A stretch of 64,000 nucleotides of DNA from Uloborus plumipes (lineage: Eukaryota > Arthropoda > Arachnida > Araneae > Uloboridae): positions 1 through 64,000 of the forward strand of contig JAXGGA010006469.1 in assembly GCA_038373865.1 (NCBI GenBank), given 5' to 3'. Shown here piece after piece: positions 11,769-22,900 of the stretch. The position numbers and the translations under genes were made by a program. Under the pieces are notes generated by a model. That model was not told the origin of the DNA. It saw only the letters and a program-made list of their open reading frames with translations, and searched no databases. Positions within the stretch are counted from its first letter, which is position 1. Every line of letters starts with the position of its first letter.

Positions 11769-14264
11769 ATATGTAAAAATAGTTAATACTTGAAATAAAA
11801 TTTTCCTATTGAAGTTGAATGTAATAAAACATCTGTACTTTTTTTTATGGAAAAAGAGGCGTTGAATTCTGTAAGTAATTATATGCATCCAGCTTACAGG
11901 AATACATTTTCAAATAATGTTGCCAATATATCACCAAATTTTCAATTTCGTATTAGAGCGCGTTTTCAATTTTCTGGAAGTTTTTGAGCTCTTTATCTCC
12001 TGGATTTTCCGCAGATTCGTGACAACATGAGCCCATAGCTGATTCGATATATTTTCTTCAGCCCTTTCCCTCTTTTGAAGTGAGATTTATGTATCATTTG
12101 AGTCACTGAAAATGTTACGGAGTTTACGAGGTTCACTGTTTATATTTTTAGTAGTTACTTTGAGTGGTAAATTCTCTCGACGTTTATGCATTCAATCCAT
12201 CAGAGAAATCAGAATAACCAAACTAAAAGGTTTTAGAAAAAAAAATGTTTTGGTAATCAACCTCGGACGTAAAAAGGAAGGGGGGTTATACATTTGACTT
12301 GTTTGTGTATTTGTGTATGGGTGTTTCTATGGTCTATGAGTTTTTTGTGTCCCTGAAGAAAAAATAATCTGTTTAATTTCACTCATTATTTCACTAGTCG
12401 CCGCTATTTTTATGATTGTAGTGGTTAAGGAAAAGACGAATTTCCAAATTTCGGGGGTTTATTGATACCAGGGGAAAATGCCTTCTCAAGGGGAGTGACA
12501 CTATGGTCAGAATTCTGGTTTGATTTACTATTATTACTTCGCTAATAACATTTTTATGGTAAAAATGAATTTTGTGTATTCTATGATATAAGCTTGTGAA
12601 GTACTGTGTATTATTTTGTTTCGCTAATTCACGTTAAAATATTTATTTCAATATTATTGATACAAATACCGAATGTTACCACCGATAACTCTAATTTTAA
12701 ATTTCAGCTTGTAAATCCTGTTCCTTTGTGTTAATTCGGAACCATTGAAATACATTCAACGGTAACGAGTAACTCCAGGGAAAACGATATTTCCTACTCT
12801 TTACGTATAGGGTAGACCAACCAATGAATGAATACTTCCAGTGAATGAACACCTCTTTTTTTTTTTGAAAAAATTGGTTTTTGAAACATTTTTCTTCGGT
12901 CAATCGTTAGAAGTAACTTCTTTCTACATTGACAGAAGGAAAATGTCCAACAACTGCTGTATTAGATCATTAGTAAGGGGGTTCATTCACTGGGTTTAGG
13001 CATTTTTTTTCGTTTCAGTATCCCATCAAGCCTGATGCCGAGCCATGAAAGCTCTCCCATTTTTATTTTAACTATTACACGTACCACCTAAAGTGTTTTT
13101 GCTATAATGCGACAAAAGCACTACAATATGTAAGAGCGGCTATGAGTTTTTGATATTGAAAATTTGTTTAAGTGTTCATTCACTGTTCGGTCTATCCTAC
13201 AAAGGAAAACCATTTTCTGCGCAGGCATTGGCACCAAACATTTGACGCCAATGAATAAAAATCGCAAATTTCCCAACTATCGAAATCTTCTCGGTGATTT
13301 TTGCATAAAATAAGACAAGAACTCAGTTTGAAATGATTTCTAGCTTTACTAATGAATGACAACAATATACAAGAAAATACACTTTTCTCAGCTAGTAAAA
13401 CTATCTTCTTTTTGCTAAACATAAATGCAGGTAAAACCGCGTAAGTCGAACTCATTTCTCTAACCACAAACATTCACGATGCTAATATTTGAGAAATTCC
13501 AGACTGCCCACTAGAAACGTGGTTGCTATTTCAAAGAGTTAGAGGCACGTAATAGTTGCTTGTTGGTGAATTCTTCACCAGATATTTGTTTTGTTTCAAA
13601 GTCATCTTGCTCACAAGTGTGTCTTACATTGTTCCACAGTTATCTTTCACGTTAATATTACTGGAGTAGAAAGACCCACTCTCTTCAGCTAAAACGGAAG
13701 TTACTGCTGATGCTAAAGATTCGATAATTGGCCCCGATTTATCACACTGATGAATAAAATCTACTTCGATTGAAACTGAAAAATTTCCATTTAGTCACCG
13801 CTCTTTCATTTAAAAGCTACTTGCTATCAAATATTTTTTACCTAAAAATGCACTGGGTATAAAATTTCTCATTTTCTTTACAATTTAACGTAGCGTTGCT
13901 TCTAAAATTTTTCAGCATTTCAATCTCATTTATTTTTGAAAGAGTACTGTGAAAATTTTACGGCTATTCCAATATTTTCAGATAAAAATATTTTCAAGTT
14001 GTTGCATCAGCATCTAAGGCTTCTTAGGATACATTTCAAAAGTCAGTTTTGCTTCAATTTTTTACAGTAACTTTTACAGATTCATTTGTTAAACCTGATA
14101 TAAATAAAGGCATTTGTTAAAAAACTACGATTTATCGATTTATTTTTGCACTACTTAGTGATTCCTTTCAATGATAAATTCAACATCCATTGCTCTTGAA
14201 GCTGTCAGTGACTCACTCTTTTGATAAATATGGGAAAAGACCCACATTAATAAAATATGAGGAG
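11769..14264. other. Non-coding DNA downstream of hig
   Basis: AT-rich sequence without supported genes. About 12809-13198 is bracketed by GGTAGACCAACCAATGAATG and TTCATTCACTGTTCGGTCTA and is related to the segment at 15945-16180, so it may be a decayed element. No exon with splice-site context was found. Confidence 0.5.
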
Positions 14265-14270
14265 TTTATT
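14265..14270 (-). terminator. Candidate distal poly(A) signal of hig
   Basis: TTTATT on the plus strand reads AATAAA on the minus strand, about 135 bp beyond the hig stop codon. It would give an ordinary short 3' UTR. A second AATAAA lies directly after the stop at 14404-14399. Which one is used cannot be decided from sequence. Confidence 0.4.
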
Positions 14271-14398
14271 TTTTTTCTTATAAAAGACTTGAATCTTCTG
14301 ATACCACAGCTTGTGTATATAATACTTGATCTAAAAGCACCGTGTTTTGTTCAGTCCGTATTCGTGGAAGACGAAGTTCCCTGCCTTGAGTGTGATAC

Positions 14399-14404
14399 TT
14401 TATT
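14399..14404 (-). terminator. AATAAA directly adjoining the hig stop codon
   Basis: On the minus strand the stop TAA (14407-14405) is followed immediately by AATAAA. Used as a poly(A) signal, it would leave a 3' UTR of only about 20-30 nt. The distal AATAAA at 14270-14265 seems likelier for a normal transcript. Confidence 0.3.
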
Positions 14405-14598
14405 TTAGCCCTTCTTCTGGCAGCTGGGGATGCTGCTTGACCAGCGACCCCCCTCCAAACATCTCAGCATCTTCGCCCCTCGGAGCTCCAGGCCGTCGTT
14501 GCAGTCGAACGTCACTGTCTCATTGATGCGATAGAAGAACTGGGGTTTCTTGATTGTGATTTCTGTCGATGCACCGGGGAAGGGGCAAGCTAGAATGC
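14405..14598 (-). CDS. hig: hig terminal exon: last CCP (sushi) domain and stop
   Basis: Eighth and last visible exon of the hig-like gene. The acceptor is CTTTCCAG before GCATTCTAGCTTGC, and the exon enters in phase 1. It joins the T left by the upstream exon, so a Cys codon is rebuilt across the junction. It encodes one complete CCP domain with four Cys (ACPFPG, FDCNDG, LRCLEGGRW, PSCQ) and the conserved Trp, then KKG and stop. There is no transmembrane or GPI-like tail, so the protein ends just after the last CCP, as expected for secreted Hig. A MITE lies 26 bp upstream of the acceptor. Complement-type CCP domains mediate extracellular protein contacts. Confidence 0.86.
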
Positions 14599-14624
14599 CT
14601 GGAAAGGGAGAGAAGAGATAAATT

Positions 14625-15273
14625 ATACAGGGTGTCCACTCCAATCGTGGACCAATAGCTAATTTCTAAACCGTTAGAGATAAGCATATAGTTTATTTAG
14701 GAAAAAATCTCCAAATTATGAAAGGAATTTTGGGTTTATTCAATGTTTTTCAAAAAATCAAATTTTGAAAGAGTTACGAAATTTAAATTTTTATACAGCC
14801 CCCCAGTCCTATCAATCATATTTAGTAAAACATTCTTGACACTGTAACGCTTAAAATTGAAAAAAAAAAAAAAAAAAATCACTGTTCTACGACAAAAATT
14901 GACCGAGTTATGACGTTTTGAAAAATCAAGATTTTGCATTGTTTCATGACGTCATCGAGAGATCGCTTGAGGGACCGTATGCGAAATCCTTCAAAATCTT
15001 GATTTTTCAAAAATTTTTGTCGTAGAATAGTGATTTTTTTTTAGTTTTAAACGTTGTCAAAAATGTTTTACTAAACATGATTGATAGGACTGGGGGGCTG
15101 TATAAAAATTTAAATTTCGTAACTCTTTCAAAATTTGATTTTTTGAAAAACATTGAATAGACCCAAAATTCCTTTCGCAATTTGGAGATTTTTTCCTAAA
15201 TAAACTATATGCTTATCTCTAACGGTTTAGAAATTAGCTATTGGTCCACGATTGGAGTGGACACCCTGTATAC
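14625..15273. mobile_element. Foldback MITE in last hig intron
   Basis: About 645 bp in which the right half is the reverse complement of the left: the ends are TATACAGGGTGTCCACTCCA and the inverse TGGAGTGGACACCCTGTATA. Arms are about 300 bp and near-identical, including CCAATAGCTAATTTCTAAAC and GATTGATAGGACTGGGGGGC on opposite strands. A TA on each side fits a Tc1/mariner-type target. It has no ORF of its own. It begins 26 bp from the acceptor of the hig terminal exon. Confidence 0.85.
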
Positions 15274-16291
15274 GGGGCAAACTTAAGACATCAACAAACT
15301 TTAAAGACAGTTACGAATTGGCGGATAAGCGGAACCTTAAAAAAACCCACTCAGGGCCAAGCTCCACATTGATGTAAAGCAGAAACGTAAAATGGATTAA
15401 ATAGTGCTCCCATGGAAAGTACCCGGATTTTCGGTTTCTGCCTTCGGTTTCGGTCGCGTTTTCTGCGGATGTCGAGCAGGGCCCCAATACTGTACGTCCG
15501 TGAAAGTCGCGCCTAGCACTCGCGAACCATTCCACTTTAAAAAGGGGGTGATGGGTTGTGAGTGGGAACTTTCCGAAGTTTTCAATTTAAAACTTGCCTT
15601 TTTGCTGTATCCTTTTGACATATTGAACTGAACTATGTATTTGAAATTAGCATCGTTTCACGTTGTTTGATACGGCTCAAAATGCTTCTTATTATTCTTC
15701 CCCTTATTGTTACCTTACTTATCATCCCTATTTTGGAAAGATCAGAGAAGACCTGACGCATGCTACGCGGAAGGTTTTACTAAAGAAAATAATACAGTAT
15801 TTTAATATCTTCTATTTTAAGGTTGAATGACTCTCCCTGTAATTTATATGTACATGTTAAGTTTCTACAGATAGGTTTTCATTTTAAAAGATGACTCTTG
15901 GTGTATATATTATTATTACTGTATGGGTTAGAAAATGCTGTGCTTGTCCACTGGTTGGGGTGTTCATTCATTTGTCTGAGTGTACTTTTTCTTTTCAACC
16001 CCCCAAAAACCTGTTGCAGAACCATAAAAACTCTTTCAAACTTTTTAACATAATTACATATATCACATACAAAATATTTTTACTGTCATGAGGCAAATTC
16101 CACAATTTTTAACGATGCTACAATTGCTTTGAAAATAAAATTGCGCCTAAGTGTTCATTCAATGGTCGACCTACCCAAATTTATGATTTTTAACTGAAAA
16201 CTTTGAAAAGTTTTTAAACTTTGACAACAAATGCTGTCATTTTGAAGCTTGGTTAAGCGATGATCCTTACAAACACATAAATACTTCAAAA
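15274..16291. other. hig intron sequence with weak dispersed repeats
   Basis: Contains a GC-richer segment (about 15400-15620) with overlapping ORFs on both strands but no domain, and 15945-16180, related to 12955-13200 by GTTCATTCA and GTGTTCATTCA..GGTC ends. No supported gene. Confidence 0.45.
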
Positions 16292-16293
16292 TA

Positions 16294-16854
16294 CAGTGAA
16301 CTCTCACTTATGCGCCAGCTCAAGAGACCAACAGAAAAAGGCGCATAAATGAGAGAGACGTATAAGGGAACAAGCCTATTTAAAGGACTAAAACGCAACA
16401 TAGGTTCTAATGAGAGAAGGGATAAAAATGTTTCTATTGAAAAGGGACATATTACTACGGTTTGGCAATTACTGTAACGTTACTACAATGATAAAGAGAA
16501 AACAAAAATTGTAGCATGAAAAATTACAAACTGTTCCCTTTAAAACGATCCATAATAGATATTTGTCACTCTCCGAGCTCTAGTTCATGTGGAAAAAAGG
16601 CCTTCTGTGAGCAATAAAGACAAAAGATTAAAGAGGAAAGTGAAGAAAAATGCTTATTTTTTAAAGCAAATAAATTACACTTTTTACATTTTACGGAAAA
16701 TTCGGCGCATAAATGAAATATATATCTTTAGAGCGACGCATAAACGAATGATACTATCATCATTTTGCTATGGAATGTAATGGGACCATTTAAAATCATC
16801 GTATAACTGAAAAAGGCGCATAAATGGGGCGGCGTATAAGTGAGAGTTCACTGT
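16294..16854 (+). mobile_element. pogo-type MITE, 561 bp, copy A
   Basis: Begins CAGTGAACTCTCACTTATGC and ends with the inverse GCGTATAAGTGAGAGTTCACTG, with TA on both sides (16292-16293, 16855-16856). The internal repeats GGCGCATAAATG and GCGTATAAG recur through the element. It has no coding capacity. CAGT.. termini with a TA target are the pattern of pogo/Tigger-like Tc1-mariner elements. A second full-length copy in inverse orientation is 265 bp away at 17120-17679. Confidence 0.82.
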
Positions 16855-17119
16855 ATATCGATAAATAAATAATATAGAGTTAAAAGCCTGAAGAAAGTTT
16901 AAGAAAAGTCGCCAAATTTAGTGAGTTTCAGTGTGAAATGGAAGACTTCTTTCACACAATTTGCGGATAGATATCTTACCAAATGCAGTCAGTAAAATCG
17001 CGAGACCACCCACTTTTTGGCAACTTTTCTTAAAATTTTGTCAGACTTCGAGAGCTTATGTCTCAATAACGGGGAGAAGGCGGCAAATAATTTATGTGAT
17101 AAAAAAGAAAACCAATATA

Positions 17120-17679
17120 CAGCGAACTCTCGCTATACGTCGCCTCATCTATGCGCTTTTTTCACTTATACGACTATTTTGGATGGTCCCAGCACATTCC
17201 ATAGCAAAATAATGATAGTATCATTCATTTATGCGTCGCTCTTGAAATAAATATTTCACTTATGCGCCGAATTTTCCCTAAAATGTGAAAAATTTAATTT
17301 ATTTTCCTTAAAAAATAAGCATTTTTCTTCACTTTTCTCTTTAATCTTTCGCTTTTATTGCTCACGGAAGGCATTTTTTCCGCATGAACTGGAGTTCGAA
17401 GAGGGACAATTATCTATTAAGCATCGTTTTAAAGGGAGCAGTTTGTAATTAGGTATGCTACAATTTTTTGTTTTCTCTTTATCATTGTAGTTACGTTACA
17501 GTAATTGCCAAACCGTGGTAATGTGTCCCGTTTCTATAGAAATATTCTTATTCATTCTCTCATTAGAAACTCTGTTGCGTTTTAGTCCATTAAATAGGCT
17601 TGTTCACTTATGCGTCTCTTTCACTTATGCGCCTTTTTCTGTTGGTCCCTTGGGCCGGCGTATAAGTGAGAGTTCACTG
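17120..17679 (-). mobile_element. pogo-type MITE, 560 bp, copy B (inverted)
   Basis: Starts CAGCGAACTCTCGCTATACG and ends GGCGTATAAGTGAGAGTTCACTG between TA dinucleotides (17118-17119, 17680-17681). Its reverse complement matches copy A almost over its full length (for example GGACTAAAACGCAACA, AAACCGT, TTAATCTTT on opposite strands), with perhaps 15-20% difference by eye. The pair forms a very large imperfect hairpin with a 265-bp spacer. Confidence 0.82.
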
Positions 17680-18193
17680 TACTCTTCCAATTGCTCCTTG
17701 TTTTATGTGTTTTCCTTATTACCCAATTCATGAGTTTTCCTAGTACCGTTTCAGTTGTACTTATGTACATAAATAAAAAAAAACAAAACTTTGAAAATGT
17801 TTCTACTTTAAATTGCTAAAGTTTAAAGAGTACATCAGGCCCGTCATTTCAAATTTTTCAAGAGGGGGGGGGGGGGCAAAGGGTAAAAGCACAATACAAT
17901 TTCACCAGAAAACAACAAAAACCACGCCCACTTATATGTAAATACATTGATTTCTCAAAGTCAGGGGGGGTGGGGGGCAATTGATCTCCCTACCCCCCTA
18001 AATGACCTGCTTGAGTACGTAAGAAACATAATGTTGAGGTTACATACAATTCATCTCACTACTTACGTCTCCAAAGCACAAAAAACAAAACTACCTCACC
18101 ATTTAAGGCTTAAAAGGCAATGTTTACGAACCATTCCATAAAACAAAGCCCCATAATTATGCACGTAAAGATCGCTCCAGAAAGAATACGTAC

Positions 18194-18370
18194 ACTTAGG
18201 CACCGGAGCAGACCACCTGCTGCTTTCTTGGCACACGATAATGGCCTTTCCGTCCATCATGTAGTTATCATTGCAAGCAAACTGCAAGACATCGCCTCCC
18301 CGGTACTTCTCCTTATTGCTGCCTTGTAGGGACCCGTTCTCCGGTATTTCGGGAGGCTCGCAAATCACCT
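18194..18370 (-). CDS. hig: hig exon: fifth CCP domain of the visible series
   Basis: A 177-bp exon, phase 1 at both ends. The acceptor TTTTTTTGCAG precedes AGGTGATTTGCG; the donor is AAGT then GTACGT. It encodes one CCP domain with Cys in ICEPPEIPENG, FACNDNY, IVCQESSRW and, rebuilt across the donor, PKC. The conserved Trp and the YRxGDVxQFxC pattern are present. A GGGG..AAAA-rich 3.6-kb intron with a foldback MITE and two pogo-type MITEs separates it from the terminal exon, and a 15-kb intron with the gypsy and hAT elements lies upstream. Apparent ORF extension past the donor to 18096 is intron read-through. Confidence 0.87.
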
Positions 18371-19131
18371 CTGCAAAAAAAAAAGGAGAAACATATTCTG
18401 TTTATGACGCAGGTAACGAGCGAAACTGATGACATTTTTTTTTTTTGCAGTGGATGTCCGAGTCCATAAATTTTTATCGCTGTATATATTTTAACTAAAT
18501 GTATCACGGATGTTGGAAAAATTAGTACAGTCATTCAAGGTAACTGTACTCACTTTTTGACTCACAGTTTCTCTATCAAAAAATTAAATCTTTGTCTAAA
18601 ATTGAACTATTTTGAATAACATTAAATGGTAATAGCTAATCCTAGTAATAGCTATCTAATAATAATAATAAATGCTATTTTAGATGAATTATTACGAACT
18701 TGGTTCCAAGTTATCCTGTCACTTGGGGTTACGTTGTCAAAAGTGTGATGAGTAGGAGAGAGTAATGTGTTAAGAAATTACCTTACACAACTAGCGCAAG
18801 TTTAAGCCCAAAATATAAAGTAGTATCTAAATGTTTAAAACTCTTCCTAACTATTTCTTAGTGTCGTATTACTTCTATTATTTAGCATATTGCATAGAAT
18901 ATTACAATGCAGGAAAAGTAATTTTCACAACCTGAAACCAACATTCAAGATTAGCTTCAAACAGTCATTCTAAAATTATTGGATCATAAAAATAGTTGAG
19001 TGTATAGTGTTTTTATTTTATTTTGTGAAATAAAAGTGCAGGGTGGTTATAAAGTCTTAAACTAATTTAAACAAAATAAATAAAAATAAAAATTGAAATT
19101 GAAATTAAAAAAAAGCATATTTAAGATTAAT
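18371..19131. other. hig intron, AT-rich, nothing recognised
   Basis: Flank between the exon acceptor and the gypsy insertion. Only A/T runs and an AATAAT microsatellite near 18658-18670 are seen. Confidence 0.55.
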
Positions 19132-19135
19132 ATAT

Positions 19136-19742
19136 TGTAACGAGTCCGTAGCACCTTCAACTTTCTTCAAATGAGCATTCCAATCTTGAGGAAGTAACTA
19201 TAAATTTATTTACAAGTATTTACACTATTTACAATAAGAGCAGATAACAATTGCTAAACATCAGCAATTAGGCAACAAACAGTACACTGTACTCTCAACA
19301 GTAACTAGCACCACGTATCTAACGTGAACAGTAATTAAGAAATTACAAAAGCAAAACAACCATCCGCCCAAGCGAACGAAAACGAGCATCTCAGAAAACC
19401 CATCTGAGAAAAACTAACTGACTTGTGTTCAAGGCCAGCTATTTATACACGGAAAGAAATGTCCACAATATTCGAGAAAAACCTGGAATATTTTGTTTCA
19501 TTCATAACATTCGTAATCCATTCACGAAATTCTAGCAATAAGAAAAAAAAACCACGCGAAAATGTCTTCACGCTTATTAAAGTTAGGGCAAGTGTAAAAA
19601 CTACAAAGTGTTACAGGGCCGGTATACTAGTGATAAAGGTGATATCTTCAGATACTTTTGCAACATGACGTCAGATAAAACCAAAACTAATGAAAATGAT
19701 GCAAGGCAGGAAAAACAACAACTATTTACAAGATTTGTAACA
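19136..19742 (-). repeat. Gypsy 3' LTR
   Basis: 607 bp. On the plus strand it starts TGTAACGAGTCCGTAGCACC and ends TTTGTAACA. It is collinear with 24823-25429 except for about nine substitutions and two single-base indels. It is the 3' LTR because the coding frame is on the minus strand. A TATTTATA motif near 19440-19446 could belong to the promoter. Confidence 0.93.
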
Positions 19743-19744
19743 TT

Positions 19745-19756
19745 GCCCCCTTCCCA
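19745..19756 (-). other. Gypsy polypurine tract
   Basis: The minus strand reads GGGAAGGGGGC directly upstream of the 3' LTR (TGTTACAAATC on the minus strand). It is the expected plus-strand priming site for reverse transcription. Confidence 0.8.
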
Positions 19757-19974
19757 AGGACTGCACGTCCCGGGCAGTACAATCCCCAGAAAGGAAGCAA
19801 GGGAAAACTTACAGATACACACATTACATGATGACCAATCATGAACATGATAAACAATAACAATGAGAACATGAAAGAAAGACTAACATTGATAAAGTCA
19901 TATTACAGACAATTAAAGGCAAAAGTTATTTACAAAATTTACAAACAAATTACCATGGTAGCTTTAGATTTATT

Positions 19975-22900
19975 TTACGAACTATGGCCATAGTATGGGG
20001 CTAGCCGATCATAATGTACAACCCTAGGTTTTGAATGTGATGACTTCTGGATCCTCACTACGACGTCGTTCAGCCGGTGAAGGACTGTGTAGGGTCCATC
20101 CCAATGCGACTGCAATTTGGGTGACAGACCTTTACGTCGGATGGGATTCCATAGCCATACCTTGTCACCTTCTTGAAAGTCATGACCAGTGGACCTTGTG
20201 TCGTATCGGGTCTTCATCTTCTCCGTCGCGATGTTGATTCGCTCCCGTGCGAAGTGATGAACGTCCTCCAACCGGGCCTGGAGATCCTGGACGTACTCCT
20301 CAGGCGATGAAGGCGCATCTGGAGGGAGACCGAAGACGAGATCACAAGGTAGCCGAAGCTCTCGGCCGAAGAGCATCTGTGATGGGGAATATCCGGTGGT
20401 CTCGTGGACAGCACTGCGGTAGGCCAGCAGGAACAGAGGAAGTTTCTTGTCCCAATCCTGTTGATTTTTGGAGACCATAAGCGAGAGATTATTAAGGATT
20501 GTCCTGTTGAATCTCTCCACCATGCCGTCCGATTGTGGGTGTAGTGGTGTCGTTCGAGTTTTCTCAATTTTGAGGATTTCACATAGGCCCTTAAACACAG
20601 CAGAGATGAAGTTTCTTCCCTGATCGGAATGGATCTGCAAAGGTGTCCCATATCTCGAGATCCAATGCTGGACTAGAGTCTCTGCTACAGTGGTAGCTTC
20701 TTGATCCGGAATGGAATATGCTTCGGGCCATTTGGTGAAATAGTCAATGGAAACGAGGATGTATTTGTTCCCATCAGTAGTTTTCGGTAGAGGACCAAGA
20801 ATGTCGATCCCGATTCGTTCGAAAGGAGCTCCTACGTTGTAAAGATGTAGCTTCCCGCGGCTTCTTCTCTTCGGTCCTTTACGGGCAGCACAGGCGTCAC
20901 AAGAATGACACCACTTCTCTACGTCATCCTTCGCCTTGCTCCAGAAGAAGCGCTCTCGAACCTTGTGGAGGGTTTTCAAGATACCAAAGTGTCCTCCAGT
21001 CGGACTACTGTGCAATTCCTTTAGAACGTCTGGAATTCTTGATCTGGGAAGGAGTAACTGCCATTTGAATGCTTTACCATCGTCAGATTCCCATTTCCGA
21101 TACAGGACGCCATTTCGCAGCTGGAGAGATTTCCATAGAGCCCAGTATCTTTTCGTTGCAGGACTGTAGATAGAAATGTCTTGCCAACTAGGTCGCCGAC
21201 TGTCTTTTTCCATTAACTCTATGATAGGCTTTAGGTCTGGGTCTTCAAGCTGATCTTTTCTAACTTGGTCGTCACTCCATGGATCAGGATCTGAAGATGA
21301 TGATGTAGCAGTAACTTGACAGGCAGTAGGGATTGTCGTCCCGTACTGTTTCTCTATTCGGGAGCAATAATGGCAGTTCTCGGAACAAGGTCTTCTTGAT
21401 AATGCGTCAGCATTACCGTGTGACAAACCTTTTCGGTGCTTAATCTCGATGTCATATTCCTGGAGCCGCTGTATCCACCTGGCTACCTGGCCCTCTGGAT
21501 TCTTGAAATTCAAAAGCCAAGTTAAAGAGGCATGATCGGTCCGGAGCAGGAATTTACGGCCGTAGAGGTAATGATGGAAATGTTCTACAGCTTTAACTAT
21601 GGCGAGCAATTCCTTTCTCGTGACACAATAATTTCGCTCCGACTTGGATAAGCATTTGCTCCAGTAGGCGATGACATGTTCGTTACCGTCTATTTCTTGA
21701 GATAAAACAGCTCCAACGCTCTCGTGGCTCGCATCAGTGTCAAGTATGAAGGATTTTTCAGGCTGAGGATAAGAGAGAATAGGCGTTGATGTTAAAGCCT
21801 CCTTCAGCTGTAGAAATGCATCCTCGCATTCTTTGGACCATTCAAATTTTTGTTTGCTCTCCGTCAGCTTATGCAAAGGTCGTGCAATGTTGGAAAAACC
21901 CTTCACAAACTTCCTGTAGTACGTGCAGAGCCCCAGGAAACTTCGCAGCTGATGGACATTTTCGGGGCGGCTCCAATTCTTGACTGCAGATACCTTATCT
22001 GGATCTGTTCGTACACCTTCGGAAGAGATAATGTGACCAAGGTAGTTCACCTCACGGCGGAACAAATTACATTTGGACGGGCTTAACTTCAGGTTGGCTT
22101 CCTTAAGCTTTTGCAGCACCTTCCTAAGATTAGCCAAATGTTCCTCAAAACTGCGTCCTATGATGATGATGTCGTCCAAGTAGACAAGACAGGATTCATA
22201 AGAAAGTCCTCGTAACACTGACTCCATAAGACGCTCGAACGTGGCTGGTGCATTGCAGAGGCCGAACGGCATCACTTTAAACTGCCACAAGCCTTGTCCG
22301 GTTGTAAACGCCGTCTTCTCTCGGTCGTCGGGGTGTATCTCCACCTGCCAGTAGCCGCTCTTTAAATCCAGGGTCGAAAACCACTTGTGTCCGGAAAGGG
22401 TGTCCAGAGTGTCATCGATCCGTGGAAGAGGGTAACTGTCCTTCTTGGTGATGTCATTCAGGCGTCGGTAGTCAACACAAAATCTGGTGGAGCCGTCTTT
22501 CTTTCGGACCAAGACGATAGGGGATGCCCAAGGACTGGATGAGGGTTCGATGACGTCATTCTCCTGCATCTCTTTTACGAGGATCTCAACCTCTTCCTTC
22601 TTGGCGAACGGTAGTCGTCTTGGATGCTGCTTGATAGGGGGATGATCTCCAGTGTCGATCCTATGCTGCGCTAAACTCGTGCGACCAACATCTTCGGGTG
22701 TAGATGAAAACACCTGCTTGAAGTTGTCCACCAATTTTTCCGCAGCGTATCTTTGATCCTTCGATAATGGTGCACTCCCAATTAATTTCGAAGTCAAGGA
22801 CTCGGAAGACACAGTCTCGGAGGAATCAATTCTTCTGATGATGCAGTTTACGGGAGTACAAGTTGCCAACACTTCTCCTTTCTTGATATTCCTCGGTCTT

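Noticed and set aside
15311..15631. Three overlapping ORFs of about 75 codons
   Set aside because: GC-richer patch with ORFs in several frames, no CCP cysteines and no recognisable protein.
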